Of a DNA stretch of 64,000 nt, positions 23,301-31,590 are shown piece after piece. Both the position numbers and the translations under genes were made by a program. The stretch lies in NCBI GenBank assembly GCA_942492715.1, contig CALOFW010000024.1, positions 7,980 to 71,979 on the forward strand, read 5' to 3'. This stretch comes from Sva-07 sp942492715 (lineage in GTDB: Bacteria; Actinomycetota; Acidimicrobiia; Acidimicrobiales; Ilumatobacteraceae). Below the pieces are notes generated by a model. The model had not been told where the DNA came from. It saw only the letters and a list, made by a program, of their open reading frames with translations, and ran no database searches. Within the stretch, counting starts at the first letter, position 1. Each line of letters begins with the position of its first letter.

Positions 23301-23645
23301 ATGGCCTTCGGACAAGCATCGGGTCCGCCCGCGTCACACAGCCAGATGCGTGAGCTGACCGAGTTGCTGCACGCAGCAGGCCACTCGGACTTCAGAGACG
23401 CTCGCGGCCCGATGGGCTTCACGCAGCGCCAGGCCAGTGGCAAGTTCACCCGTGACGAGGCCGACGAGTTCATCGCTGCGCTCCAGGAAGCGGCGGAGGG
23501 GGCTCCCGAGACCGAGACCGCACCCGTGTCGGCCAGGCCGAAGCCGGCTCAGCGTGACCGTTCGCAAGCACAGCTGGAGAAGTTCTCCGACGAACAACTC
23601 GCCGCGGAGCTCCAACGCCGCGGCTGGGTGGTGATGGAACCCTGA
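23301..23645 (+). CDS. Conserved-looking small protein of unknown function
   Basis: 114 residues. The N-terminal half, SQMRELTELLHAAGHSDFRD then MGFTQRQASGKFTRDEADEF, looks like a compact helical module. An Ala/Pro/Glu-rich linker follows, then LEKFSDEQLAAELQRRGWVV, a short helical motif. It has no membrane segment or Cys. It is divergent from the monooxygenase. I do not recognise the family. Confidence 0.55.
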   Translation: MAFGQASGPPASHSQMRELTELLHAAGHSDFRDARGPMGFTQRQASGKFTRDEADEFIAALQEAAEGAPETETAPVSARPKPAQRDRSQAQLEKFSDEQLAAELQRRGWVVMEP

Positions 23646-23742
23646 CGGCCGGCGGCGCGATGGCGTCGCACACATGACCCCCCGGCAGCGAGATCTCGTT
23701 GCGTGCGCAACTCTGTCACACCCCCTACGTACCGTTGGAGGC

Positions 23743-25263
23743 ATGAACACCGAGCTCCTCGACGAGGTCACCGGCCGGGTCGACCGGCCGATCGATCAGG
23801 TCGCCGACGAGCTGATCGATGCCACCGAGGCCGAGCTCGACGAGCGGATCCGCAGCCTCGAACTCCTGCGCCGTCGCGTCGACGCCGAGCTGGCGGTGAC
23901 CGTTGCGGCGGCCGAACGGCGACGGGTGTTCCTCGCCGACGGGCACCGCACGATGAAGGGCTACCTGCGCGCCACGTGCAACTGGTCGAACGCCGACATC
24001 GCCGGCGAGCGGCGCCTCGCGAAGGCCACCGACCACGTGCCCGGCCTCGCCGAGGCGCTCCACAGCGGCCGGGTCGGCACGGCGCAGGCGGCGGCGATCG
24101 CCCGGGTCGATCGCAACCCGAGGGTCCGTGACCGGCTCGTCGAGTTCGCACCCACCCTGCTCGAGCTCGCCGAACACCTCTGCCACGACGACTTCGTGCT
24201 CGCCCTGCAGCGCTTCGAGCTGCTCGCCGACACCGACGGCGCCCACCGCGACCGCGACGAACAACACGACCGTCGCAACGTCCACGTCACCACCGTCGGC
24301 GGGGCCCTCCACCTCGACGCCGCCGGGGGCGACGCGCTGGTCAACGACGAACTCGAAGCGATCTTCAACCGGTTCTGCGAGCACGAGTTCCGCCACGACA
24401 CCGCAGCCCGGCGCGCCGAACACGGCGACGACGCGGCAGGCAAGCCGCTCGCCCGCACCCACCGGCAACGCAGCTACGACGCGTTCGTCAACCTGATGCG
24501 CCGCGCCAACGCCCACCTCGACACCGTCGACGGCGCACCCGACGCATCCGGAACAGTCGTCGATGTCGTCACCGACGCCCGCACGTTCGGCCTGATCCTC
24601 GCCGACGCCGGGCTCGCACCCACCGAGAACCTCACCGGAGCGCCGATCGACCCGTTCACCGGCCTTCCCGCCGGTGCTGAACGCGACCTCCTGCGCGACC
24701 TGCTCGCCGACCTCGACGCATTCGCGTCGATGCGCTGCGAGACCAGCCGCGGCACACTGCTCCACCCGCACGACGTGCTGCGCGCCACGCTCGCCGGACA
24801 CGTCCGCCGGGTCGTCGTCGACGCACGCAGCGTCCCCATCGACATGGGCCGCAAACAACGACTCTTCACCGGCGCCGCCCGCGAGGCCGCCAAACTCCTC
24901 GCACGACGCTGCGACCACGCCGGCTGCGACCTCCCCGACGACTTCTGCGACGTCGACCACGTCACCGAATGGAACGATGGCGGACCCACCGACCAGGACA
25001 ACGCCGGCATCGAATGCCAGCACCACAACCACCTCAAACACCGACGACGCACCACCACCCGCCGCGGCGTCCACGGCCAGCGCTACACGATCCGACCCGA
25101 CGGCAGCATCATCCTCCCCGTCGGCGCCCGGCCACCCACGTTCCCCACCGAAGCCGACGACGGAGACGACCCATCCGCCACCGCTGCCCGAGAAGCCATC
25201 GAGACCGCCGAATCGACACGAATCGCCCGTGCACGCCTGCGGCGCCTCCGGCGCGCGGCATGA
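23743..25263 (+). CDS. DUF222 / HNH endonuclease-domain protein
   Basis: 506 residues. The long helical N-terminal region (DELIDATEAELDERIRSLEL, SNADIAGERRLAKATDHVPG, GRVGTAQAAAIARV) is DUF222. The C-terminal HNH domain is RRCDHAGCDLPDDFCDVDHV, then TEWNDGGPTDQDNAGIECQH and HNHLKH. The HNH residues (DVDHV, N, HHNHLKH) look intact. These proteins are very numerous in actinobacteria; mobility or DNA-cleavage roles are suspected. ATG 23743 is close behind TACCGT (23730-23735), so it is probably leaderless. Confidence 0.85.
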   Translation: MNTELLDEVTGRVDRPIDQVADELIDATEAELDERIRSLELLRRRVDAELAVTVAAAERRRVFLADGHRTMKGYLRATCNWSNADIAGERRLAKATDHVPGLAEALHSGRVGTAQAAAIARVDRNPRVRDRLVEFAPTLLELAEHLCHDDFVLALQRFELLADTDGAHRDRDEQHDRRNVHVTTVGGALHLDAAGGDALVNDELEAIFNRFCEHEFRHDTAARRAEHGDDAAGKPLARTHRQRSYDAFVNLMRRANAHLDTVDGAPDASGTVVDVVTDARTFGLILADAGLAPTENLTGAPIDPFTGLPAGAERDLLRDLLADLDAFASMRCETSRGTLLHPHDVLRATLAGHVRRVVVDARSVPIDMGRKQRLFTGAAREAAKLLARRCDHAGCDLPDDFCDVDHVTEWNDGGPTDQDNAGIECQHHNHLKHRRRTTTRRGVHGQRYTIRPDGSIILPVGARPPTFPTEADDGDDPSATAAREAIETAESTRIARARLRRLRRAA

Positions 25264-25370
25264 ACGAGCCGCTCGGCTGTTGAGTTCCCCACCCGAAGCT
25301 CGGCCCACCTCGCGCGCGGAATGGATCGGCTGCGTCGTTTGTTGACCCCTCCGCCTCACCCGCGAGGATC

Positions 25371-25775
25371 ATGGCGATGCCCCACCCCACTCCCCCCAGC
25401 CGACGCGCGCGGCCCGGTGCTCCTGACCGGATCATCGTCAACGGGCTCGTCGTCGACGCCCACATCGGGGTGCACGACTTCGAGCGGGAGGCCACACAGC
25501 GCGTCCGGTTCGACATCGAGATCGACACCGTCGACGACTACGCCGACCGCATGCGGGCCACCGGCGCCTACGTCTCCTACGCCGACGTCGTCGAGTTCGT
25601 CGAGGAGCGGGCCGCGTCCGGCGACCACGTCGAACTCGTCGAGACGTGGGCCGAGGACGTGGCGGCCTTCGCCCTGACCAACGAGCTCGCCCAGGCGGTG
25701 CGGGTCACGGTCCAGAAGCTCGACATCTTCGACGCCGCCGACGGCGTCGGCATCTCGATCGAGCGGTCGCGATGA
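25371..25775 (+). CDS. folB: Dihydroneopterin aldolase
   Basis: 134 residues. DRIIVNGLVVDAHIGVHDFE is the FolB N-terminal signature (i.v.gl.v.a.iGv...Er). YADVVEFVEERAA supplies the conserved Tyr-Ala-x-Val, and VTVQKLDIFDAADGVGISIE carries the conserved Lys. It converts dihydroneopterin to 6-hydroxymethyl-dihydropterin in folate synthesis. The stop overlaps the folK start in ATGA (25772-25775). An ATG at 25377 is an alternative start. Confidence 0.9.
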   Translation: MAMPHPTPPSRRARPGAPDRIIVNGLVVDAHIGVHDFEREATQRVRFDIEIDTVDDYADRMRATGAYVSYADVVEFVEERAASGDHVELVETWAEDVAAFALTNELAQAVRVTVQKLDIFDAADGVGISIERSR

Positions 25776-26317
25776 GCCAACCACCGACGCCGACGACCCG
25801 CTGCCTGATCGCGCTCGGCTCCAACCTCGGCGAGCGGCTGCAGAACCTGCGCGCGGGCGTGGCCGGGATCGAGGACGCCGACGGCATCGACGTCGTCGCC
25901 GTCTCGCCCCTCTACGAGACCGCGCCGGTCGGCGGGCCCGACGACCAGGGCCCGTACCTCAACGCCGCGCTCGTCGCCGACACGACCCTCGACGCCGCCG
26001 ACGTCCTGGCGCTCCTGCACCGCATCGAAGCCGGGCAAGAGCGCCAGCGAACCGTGCACTGGGGACCGCGCACCCTCGACCTCGACCTGCTCGTGCACGG
26101 CGACTTCATCTCCGACACAGCCACGCTGGAGGTTCCCCACCCGCGGATGCACGAGCGCCGGTTCGTGATGGTCCCCGTGTGCGACGTCGCGCCGGACCTC
26201 GTCCACCCCCGCCTCGGCCGCACGATGGGCGACCTCCTCGCCGACCTCCCCGTCGAGCCCGGCGACCTCACCGAACTCGACGACACCTGGCACACCGTGT
26301 CGGAAGGCAGCTCATGA
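25772..26317 (+). CDS. folK: 6-hydroxymethyl-dihydropterin pyrophosphokinase (HPPK)
   Basis: 181 residues. CLIALGSNLGERLQNLRAGV and WGPRTLDLDLLVHGD are the two HPPK signatures, and VPHPRMHERRFVMVPVCDVA is the third block. It pyrophosphorylates hydroxymethyl-dihydropterin before condensation with p-aminobenzoate. It overlaps folB and the next gene by four bases each, so the three are translated from one mRNA. Confidence 0.93.
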   Translation: MSQPPTPTTRCLIALGSNLGERLQNLRAGVAGIEDADGIDVVAVSPLYETAPVGGPDDQGPYLNAALVADTTLDAADVLALLHRIEAGQERQRTVHWGPRTLDLDLLVHGDFISDTATLEVPHPRMHERRFVMVPVCDVAPDLVHPRLGRTMGDLLADLPVEPGDLTELDDTWHTVSEGSS

Positions 26318-27216
26318 TCACCCCCGACGTCCTGCTCCCCCTCTGGGAAGCCCACCGCGCCGCGCTCGACCATCCGGTCCGCACGATCGAGCTCCCGGGA
26401 CGGGTCTTCGACGATCGCCCGTACCAGCTCGGCGTGATCAACCTGTCACGCGACTCGTCGTACCGCGAGAGCATCGTCCACGACGTCCCCGCGGCGCTGT
26501 ACCGCGCCCGCCGGATGACGATCGAGGGTGCAGCGATGATCGACATCGGCGCCGAGTCGACCGGCACCGACGCCGAAGTCGTCGACATCGACGGCCAGCT
26601 CGCCTCCCTGCTCCCGGTGGTCGATGCGCTCATCGCCGACGGGCTCCTGGTGTCGGTCGAGACGTACCACACCGATGTCGCCGTGGCCGCCCTCGAGGCC
26701 GGCGCACAGGTCATCAACCTCACCGGCAGGGTCGACGACCCGGCCCTGTACGAGGCGATCGCCCGCCACGACGCCGGCCTCATCCTCTGCTACACGCCGG
26801 GCGACACGGCGCGGTCCGACGCCGACGTGCCGCCGGTCGACACGATGATCGACGAGCAGATGACGTTCTTCCGCGAACGGCTCGGCCTCGTGACCGGCTG
26901 TGGCGTCGACAAGCTCTGGATCGACCCCGGGTTCGGATTCGCGCTCAACCTGCCCGACGGCCCCGAGCGGGTGCGCTACCAGACCGACAACCTGCTGCAG
27001 TCGTTCCGCTTCCGTGAACTCGGCTGGCCGGTCTGCGTGACGATGGCATCGTCGGTCTACCTGTTCCACGACGAGGCCCGGTCGGCCGAGACCGGCATGG
27101 CGGTGCTCGCCCTGCTCGCCAAGGCCAACCTCCTGCGCAGCCACGAGGTCGCCCGCGTCCAGCCGATCCTCGACCTGCTCGAGATCTGCGCCGACGTGCC
27201 GACGCGCCGCACCTGA
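26314..27216 (+). CDS. Dihydropteroate synthase-like protein with altered motifs
   Basis: 300 residues with the pterin-binding TIM-barrel order: GVINLSRDSSYRES at the place of GVLNVTPDSFSDGG, IDIGAESTGTDAEVVD for DiGgeSTrPga, AQVINLTGR for aqiINDvsg, and LWIDPGFGFALN for iiDPGiGF. The position in an overlapping folB-folK operon argues for a folate role. The loops that bind pterin diphosphate and p-aminobenzoate are not canonical (no Thr-Pro-Asp, no Arg-Pro-Gly). It could be a diverged FolP or a DHPS paralogue with another substrate. ATG 26314 overlaps the folK stop. Confidence 0.75.
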   Translation: MITPDVLLPLWEAHRAALDHPVRTIELPGRVFDDRPYQLGVINLSRDSSYRESIVHDVPAALYRARRMTIEGAAMIDIGAESTGTDAEVVDIDGQLASLLPVVDALIADGLLVSVETYHTDVAVAALEAGAQVINLTGRVDDPALYEAIARHDAGLILCYTPGDTARSDADVPPVDTMIDEQMTFFRERLGLVTGCGVDKLWIDPGFGFALNLPDGPERVRYQTDNLLQSFRFRELGWPVCVTMASSVYLFHDEARSAETGMAVLALLAKANLLRSHEVARVQPILDLLEICADVPTRRT

Positions 27217-27247
27217 CAACGGCCGGCCCGGCGAGCGATCTCGCGTC

Positions 27248-30200
27248 TCAGCCGGCGCGCTCGACGAACGAACACAGCGCGGAGATCAACTCCATCTCGT
27301 CGACGTCGCGGGCGCGGGTGTCGAGCAGCTCGTCGGTGCACACCAGGTAGGCGAGACATCTCGCCCGGCTGATCGCCACGTTGAGGCGGTTCTTGGAGAA
27401 GAGGAAGTCGGCGGTACGGGGCATGAAGTCCGACGACGAGGTCGTCATCGAGAACAGCACCACCGCGGCCTCCTGGCCCTGGAACTTGTCGACGGTGCCG
27501 ACCTCGACACCCCTCGTCGCCCGGTTCGCGCGCATCGCCGCCTCGATGCAGCGGCGCTGGTCGTTGTACGGGGCGACCACCATGAAGTCGGCGACCGTCA
27601 ACGGCCGGGTCACGCCGTGCTGATCGGTCCACGGCTCGCCGAGCAGCTCCTCGACCTTCGCGACGACGATCGCCGACTCCTCGGGTGACTCGGTCGAGCA
27701 GCCCTTGTGCTCGGCGCGCAGCCAGCGCAGGCCGGTCTGGCCGGCGGCCGTCTGGCCGACGCACGAGTCGTGGCTGTGGAGCTTGCCGCCGTAGATCACG
27801 TCGGAGATGAACCCGCACACGTCGGGGTGCATCCGCCAGGTCGTCTCCAGCAGCACGCCCCGATCGGGCGGCACCGTCAACTCGTCGCCGAGCAGATGCT
27901 CCAGCGCGCTCACCCCGGAACCGCCAGGATGGCTCGCCTGGGCCACCTGCGGCAACTGCTGCGGATCGCCGAGCAGGATCACGTTGGTCGCCGAGATCGT
28001 CGCCGCCAGCGTGTCGGCCAGGCCGAGCTGACCCGCCTCGTCGACCACCAGCACGTCGACCGGGTTCTCACGCATCGGCTTGCTGGCGAACAGCCAGGTC
28101 GTGCCGGCGACCACGTTGAAGTCGCCCCGCGCCACGTTGGCGTTGTCGTCGACGTAGCGAACACCGCGAACCGACCCCTCCTTCGCCTTGCGGACCGCCC
28201 GCAGGTTCTCGGAGTCGCCCTCCTCCTCGAAGCGGTCGACGACGGCCTGCATCAGGTTGTCGATCGCCGCATGGCTCATCGCCGTCACGCCGACGCGCAG
28301 GCCGGCGTCCACGAGCGTGCGGATCATGTGCGCACCGGTGTACGTCTTGCCGGTGCCCGGCGGCCCCTGGATCGGCACGTAGCTCCGATCGAGCCCGGTC
28401 GCCCACCCGCAGATCGCGGGCACGTCGCCGACGAACACGCCACCGGCGGGGCCACGGCCCGGCTCGAACAGGGGGAGGTCACGGCGCAACATCGCGTGGC
28501 CGACCCGATCGGCGCGACCCGCCAACAGCTCGTCGGCCAGCTCCTCCAGCGCGGTCAGCTTCGCCCCCTCCTGGAACCAGTTGTAGTGGACGAGCGACGA
28601 CGGGTGCACGCCCGCCTCCTCGGCGTTGTCGTCCCACGTCACCGACAGCTCACCGGCCTCGGCGTCGATCTGCTCGAGCTTGAAGAACACCCACTCCTGC
28701 TCGTTGATCGCGACGATCAACTTCGAGCCCTTGGCGATGTCGACATCGATCGGTTGCGGCGGGAACGTGAAGCGCGCCCACGGCCACTTCAACGGCCTGC
28801 CGGTCTTCGCGCTGACCTGCGGCTCCAGACCCTGGAACGTCAACCGAGCGATCGCCGACAGCGACTCGAACTGATCGGCCTCGTCGGCGATCGACAGGCG
28901 GTAGGCGTCGGCGTTGACCACCTGGCGCTCACGACGCCAGTAGCCGAGCAGGTCACCCATCAGGTGCTCGACCGTGCCCGGGCCGAACGCGTGCAGCGCC
29001 TCGATGCGGGTGTCGAGCTCGGCGTCGGGCTCCTCCCGGCCGAGCACCGCATCGCGCCACGGCACGTCGGCCGGACGTTGCGTCACCAGCCAGTCGCGCA
29101 ACGCCCGGGTGGCGCGCACGTCGTCCTCGTTGTAGGCGGCGATCCGATCGAGCATCGCCCGATCGCGCGACCTCATCCACCGCTCGTACTCGACGACCGC
29201 GCCCGCTCCCTGGTCGATCTCGTGGCCGCGCTCGTAGCCGGTGAGCAGCTCGATGTACTTGAGGCCGTAGCCCTCGACACCGACCTGCATCGCACCCTTC
29301 ACGATCGGCAGGAGGTCGACGAACTGGCCGGTGGAGATCAGCTGTTCGAGCGCGAGTTCGGCGACGCCGTGCTCCTTCACCAGCCGTTCGAGCGACGAGC
29401 GCTCGGTGTGGTTGTAGTGGTACACGTGCATGTCGGGGAACTGCACCCGGCGGGCGGCGAGGTGATCGACGAGCGCCTTGGTGGCGACGGCCTCCTCGGG
29501 CTTGTCGTGCGCCCAGAACGCCCTGAACTCCCAGTCGCCGGTGGGCGACTTCTCGATCAGGCCGAACAGGAAGAACAGCTCGGCGTCGGCATGCCAGAAC
29601 GGGTGACCCTCGAAGTCGAGGAACACGTCACCGTCGTCGGGCGCCGGGAGCGCTGCGAACCCGATCGGGTCGGGTGCGTCGAGGTCGACGTCCAGCGCGC
29701 CGTGATCGACCGCCGACGGCGCGGCGAGCAGCTCGAACGGTGGCTTCTCGCCCGGAGCATTGCGCGCCTGCACCTGGAGGCGCGCCTGGCGGACGAACGT
29801 CGCTCGGCGCGCCGGATCGAGACCGGCCACCTCGCGGTCGAGCACTGCGAGCGCGGCGATCGTGGTGACGCCGTCCTGCTGGAGCGTCAGGCGATCGGCG
29901 GTGCGGACACCGGCAACGTGCACGAGCGAATCGGCGGCCCGCCACGCAGCGTCGCACACCATCTCGAAGTCGCAGAACTGGCAGTGATCGCACGGCTTGG
30001 GCCGGGTGTCGGCCGGCGCATCGTCGGTCAGCAGCCTCGCGAGCTGGCCGCGCAGGCGCCGCCAGTACGCGAGCACGTCGGCCACCCGGATCGTCTCGCT
30101 CCGGCCCGAGCCCAACTCGATGTGCATCCGCTCGGGCAGCACCCCCGTGGTCGCCTCGATCGCCTCAGCGTAGAAGCACAGCTGCAGCACGTGGCCGGGC

Positions 30201-30628
30201 TTGGCCTCCTTGCGGGCCAGCTTGGCGTCGATCGGCTCGTACGTGAACGTGCCCGTGTCGGGATCGTCGACCCGGCGCAGGAAGTCGGCGATGCCCCGGA
30301 TGCCCTCGTGCACGAACGGCATCTGGAACACGACGTCGTGCCCCTCGGCCAACACGTCGCCCACCCGGTCGACCCACTGCTGGAACGACTCGTTGGCCGC
30401 GAGATCCCGCTCGGGCACCTCGAACACCGACAGCCCCTCGGTCCGGTACCGCTCGAGGACGGCGGTCTCGTGTTCGAGGCCCTTGTCGAGCAGCATCTGC
30501 GCCATCTCGCCGAACGGGCTCGACGGCTTCGGGCGCGTGCCCGCCTCGACCTCGTGCTGCAAGGTGAGGAAGTGCGCGCAGTCGAGCCACGCCGTGATCT
30601 TCGAGGGGGTGAGGAGCCGTTCCGCCAT
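27248..30628 (-). CDS. TM0106-family RecB-like nuclease fused to RNase H-like and SF1 helicase domains
   Basis: 1126 residues. Residues 1 to ~290 are a RecB/Cas4-like nuclease (LTPSKITAWLDCAHFLTLQH, YEPIDAKLARKE). KPCDHCQFCDFEMVC gives the clustered Cys expected of an iron-sulfur site. Around 334, DVFLDFEGHPFWH starts an RNase H-like 3'-5' exonuclease-type domain ending YNEDDVRATRALRDWL. From ~755 a superfamily 1 helicase has Walker A GPPGTGKTYTGAHM, Walker B VLVVDEAGQLGLAD, GDPQQLPQV and VGTVDKFQGQEAAVVLFSMT. It probably unwinds and trims DNA or RNA ends. ATG 30628 lies six bases after CATGAT (leaderless). Confidence 0.85.
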   Translation of the reverse strand: MAERLLTPSKITAWLDCAHFLTLQHEVEAGTRPKPSSPFGEMAQMLLDKGLEHETAVLERYRTEGLSVFEVPERDLAANESFQQWVDRVGDVLAEGHDVVFQMPFVHEGIRGIADFLRRVDDPDTGTFTYEPIDAKLARKEAKPGHVLQLCFYAEAIEATTGVLPERMHIELGSGRSETIRVADVLAYWRRLRGQLARLLTDDAPADTRPKPCDHCQFCDFEMVCDAAWRAADSLVHVAGVRTADRLTLQQDGVTTIAALAVLDREVAGLDPARRATFVRQARLQVQARNAPGEKPPFELLAAPSAVDHGALDVDLDAPDPIGFAALPAPDDGDVFLDFEGHPFWHADAELFFLFGLIEKSPTGDWEFRAFWAHDKPEEAVATKALVDHLAARRVQFPDMHVYHYNHTERSSLERLVKEHGVAELALEQLISTGQFVDLLPIVKGAMQVGVEGYGLKYIELLTGYERGHEIDQGAGAVVEYERWMRSRDRAMLDRIAAYNEDDVRATRALRDWLVTQRPADVPWRDAVLGREEPDAELDTRIEALHAFGPGTVEHLMGDLLGYWRRERQVVNADAYRLSIADEADQFESLSAIARLTFQGLEPQVSAKTGRPLKWPWARFTFPPQPIDVDIAKGSKLIVAINEQEWVFFKLEQIDAEAGELSVTWDDNAEEAGVHPSSLVHYNWFQEGAKLTALEELADELLAGRADRVGHAMLRRDLPLFEPGRGPAGGVFVGDVPAICGWATGLDRSYVPIQGPPGTGKTYTGAHMIRTLVDAGLRVGVTAMSHAAIDNLMQAVVDRFEEEGDSENLRAVRKAKEGSVRGVRYVDDNANVARGDFNVVAGTTWLFASKPMRENPVDVLVVDEAGQLGLADTLAATISATNVILLGDPQQLPQVAQASHPGGSGVSALEHLLGDELTVPPDRGVLLETTWRMHPDVCGFISDVIYGGKLHSHDSCVGQTAAGQTGLRWLRAEHKGCSTESPEESAIVVAKVEELLGEPWTDQHGVTRPLTVADFMVVAPYNDQRRCIEAAMRANRATRGVEVGTVDKFQGQEAAVVLFSMTTSSSDFMPRTADFLFSKNRLNVAISRARCLAYLVCTDELLDTRARDVDEMELISALCSFVERAG

Positions 30629-30686
30629 CACCCCATCATGACCGACGGGTGTGACACTGCCGCCGTGCCGAACGGAACGCCTGCGC

Positions 30687-31502
30687 TCAGGTGAAGATCG
30701 GCATCGGATCCCAGCCGATCTCGTCGCTCGCTCGTCGGCTGTGCATGTCGATGTGGCGGGGGCGCACGAGGTCCGGCGGGGTCGGCTCCGCAACGATCGA
30801 GCTCCCGTCGAGCCCCAGGGCGTCGGCGGCACGGAACGCGATCTCCGAGCGGCTCAACAGCTCGGGCCCACCGAGGTGCCACACACCCGAACGCTGCTCG
30901 GTCGGCAGCGACGCAATCCGCCAGAGCCCGTCGGCGATGTCGGCGGCCATCGCCGGCCGCCGGAACTCGTCGGAGAACCAGCTGGTGGGCCGACCCTCGA
31001 GCGCCCCTGCTCGGAGCCGTTCGGTCGACTGATCGGTTGGATCGAGCGACAGCACCAGCGGCAGCCGCACCACGCACGACGGCACGCGTGCGCCCTCGAC
31101 GATCACCTCGGCCCGCGCCTTCCACCGTCCGTGATCGGACACCGGTTCGGGCTGCGAGCGCTCGTCGACCGGACGCCCGTCGCCCGAGAAGACGACGTCG
31201 GTGGAGAGGTGGACGAGCTCGGCGCCCACGGCCGACGCACCGCCGACGACGTGCTGCGTTGCGTCGACGATCGACGGCTCGTCCAACTTCCACGCCGCGT
31301 GGATCACCATCGACGGCCGGACACGATCGACGGCCTCCCCCACCGCCTGCGGGTCGCGAAGGTCGGCCGTGACGAACGCGGAGTCCGGAACCGACGTGCG
31401 GTGGGTGAGCGAGACGAGTTCGACGCCGCGGGGAACCGTCCGTCGCAGCCAGGTCCCGACCAGGCCCGACGCACCCGTCAGCAGCACGACCGGTGTCGAC
31501 AT
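30687..31502 (-). CDS. RmlD-like NAD(P)-dependent sugar-nucleotide reductase family protein
   Basis: 271 residues. VVLLTGASGLVGTWLRRTVP is the nucleotide-binding loop and VHLSTDVVFSGDG the central block of dTDP-4-dehydrorhamnose reductases. The catalytic Y-x-x-x-K position reads SDHGRWKARAE: His instead of Tyr, with the Lys kept. FRRPAMAADIADGLWRI matches the family's C-terminal part. The replaced Tyr makes normal reductase chemistry doubtful. TAGGTT lies six bases before ATG 31502 on this strand (leaderless). Confidence 0.75.
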   Translation of the reverse strand: MSTPVVLLTGASGLVGTWLRRTVPRGVELVSLTHRTSVPDSAFVTADLRDPQAVGEAVDRVRPSMVIHAAWKLDEPSIVDATQHVVGGASAVGAELVHLSTDVVFSGDGRPVDERSQPEPVSDHGRWKARAEVIVEGARVPSCVVRLPLVLSLDPTDQSTERLRAGALEGRPTSWFSDEFRRPAMAADIADGLWRIASLPTEQRSGVWHLGGPELLSRSEIAFRAADALGLDGSSIVAEPTPPDLVRPRHIDMHSRRASDEIGWDPMPIFT

Positions 31503-31590
31503 GAGCCGAACCTACCCGGCTGCGTGCACGCCGATGGCCGGGTACCAGTGTTCGTCCAGCGCGCCGGCGGCGACCGGCCATGATGACCCC

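Noticed and set aside
27707..30694. Long open frame (~995 codons) on the plus strand
   Set aside because: It is antisense to the nuclease-helicase gene, lacks any recognisable domain and has Arg/Gly/His-rich composition typical of GC-rich shadow frames.
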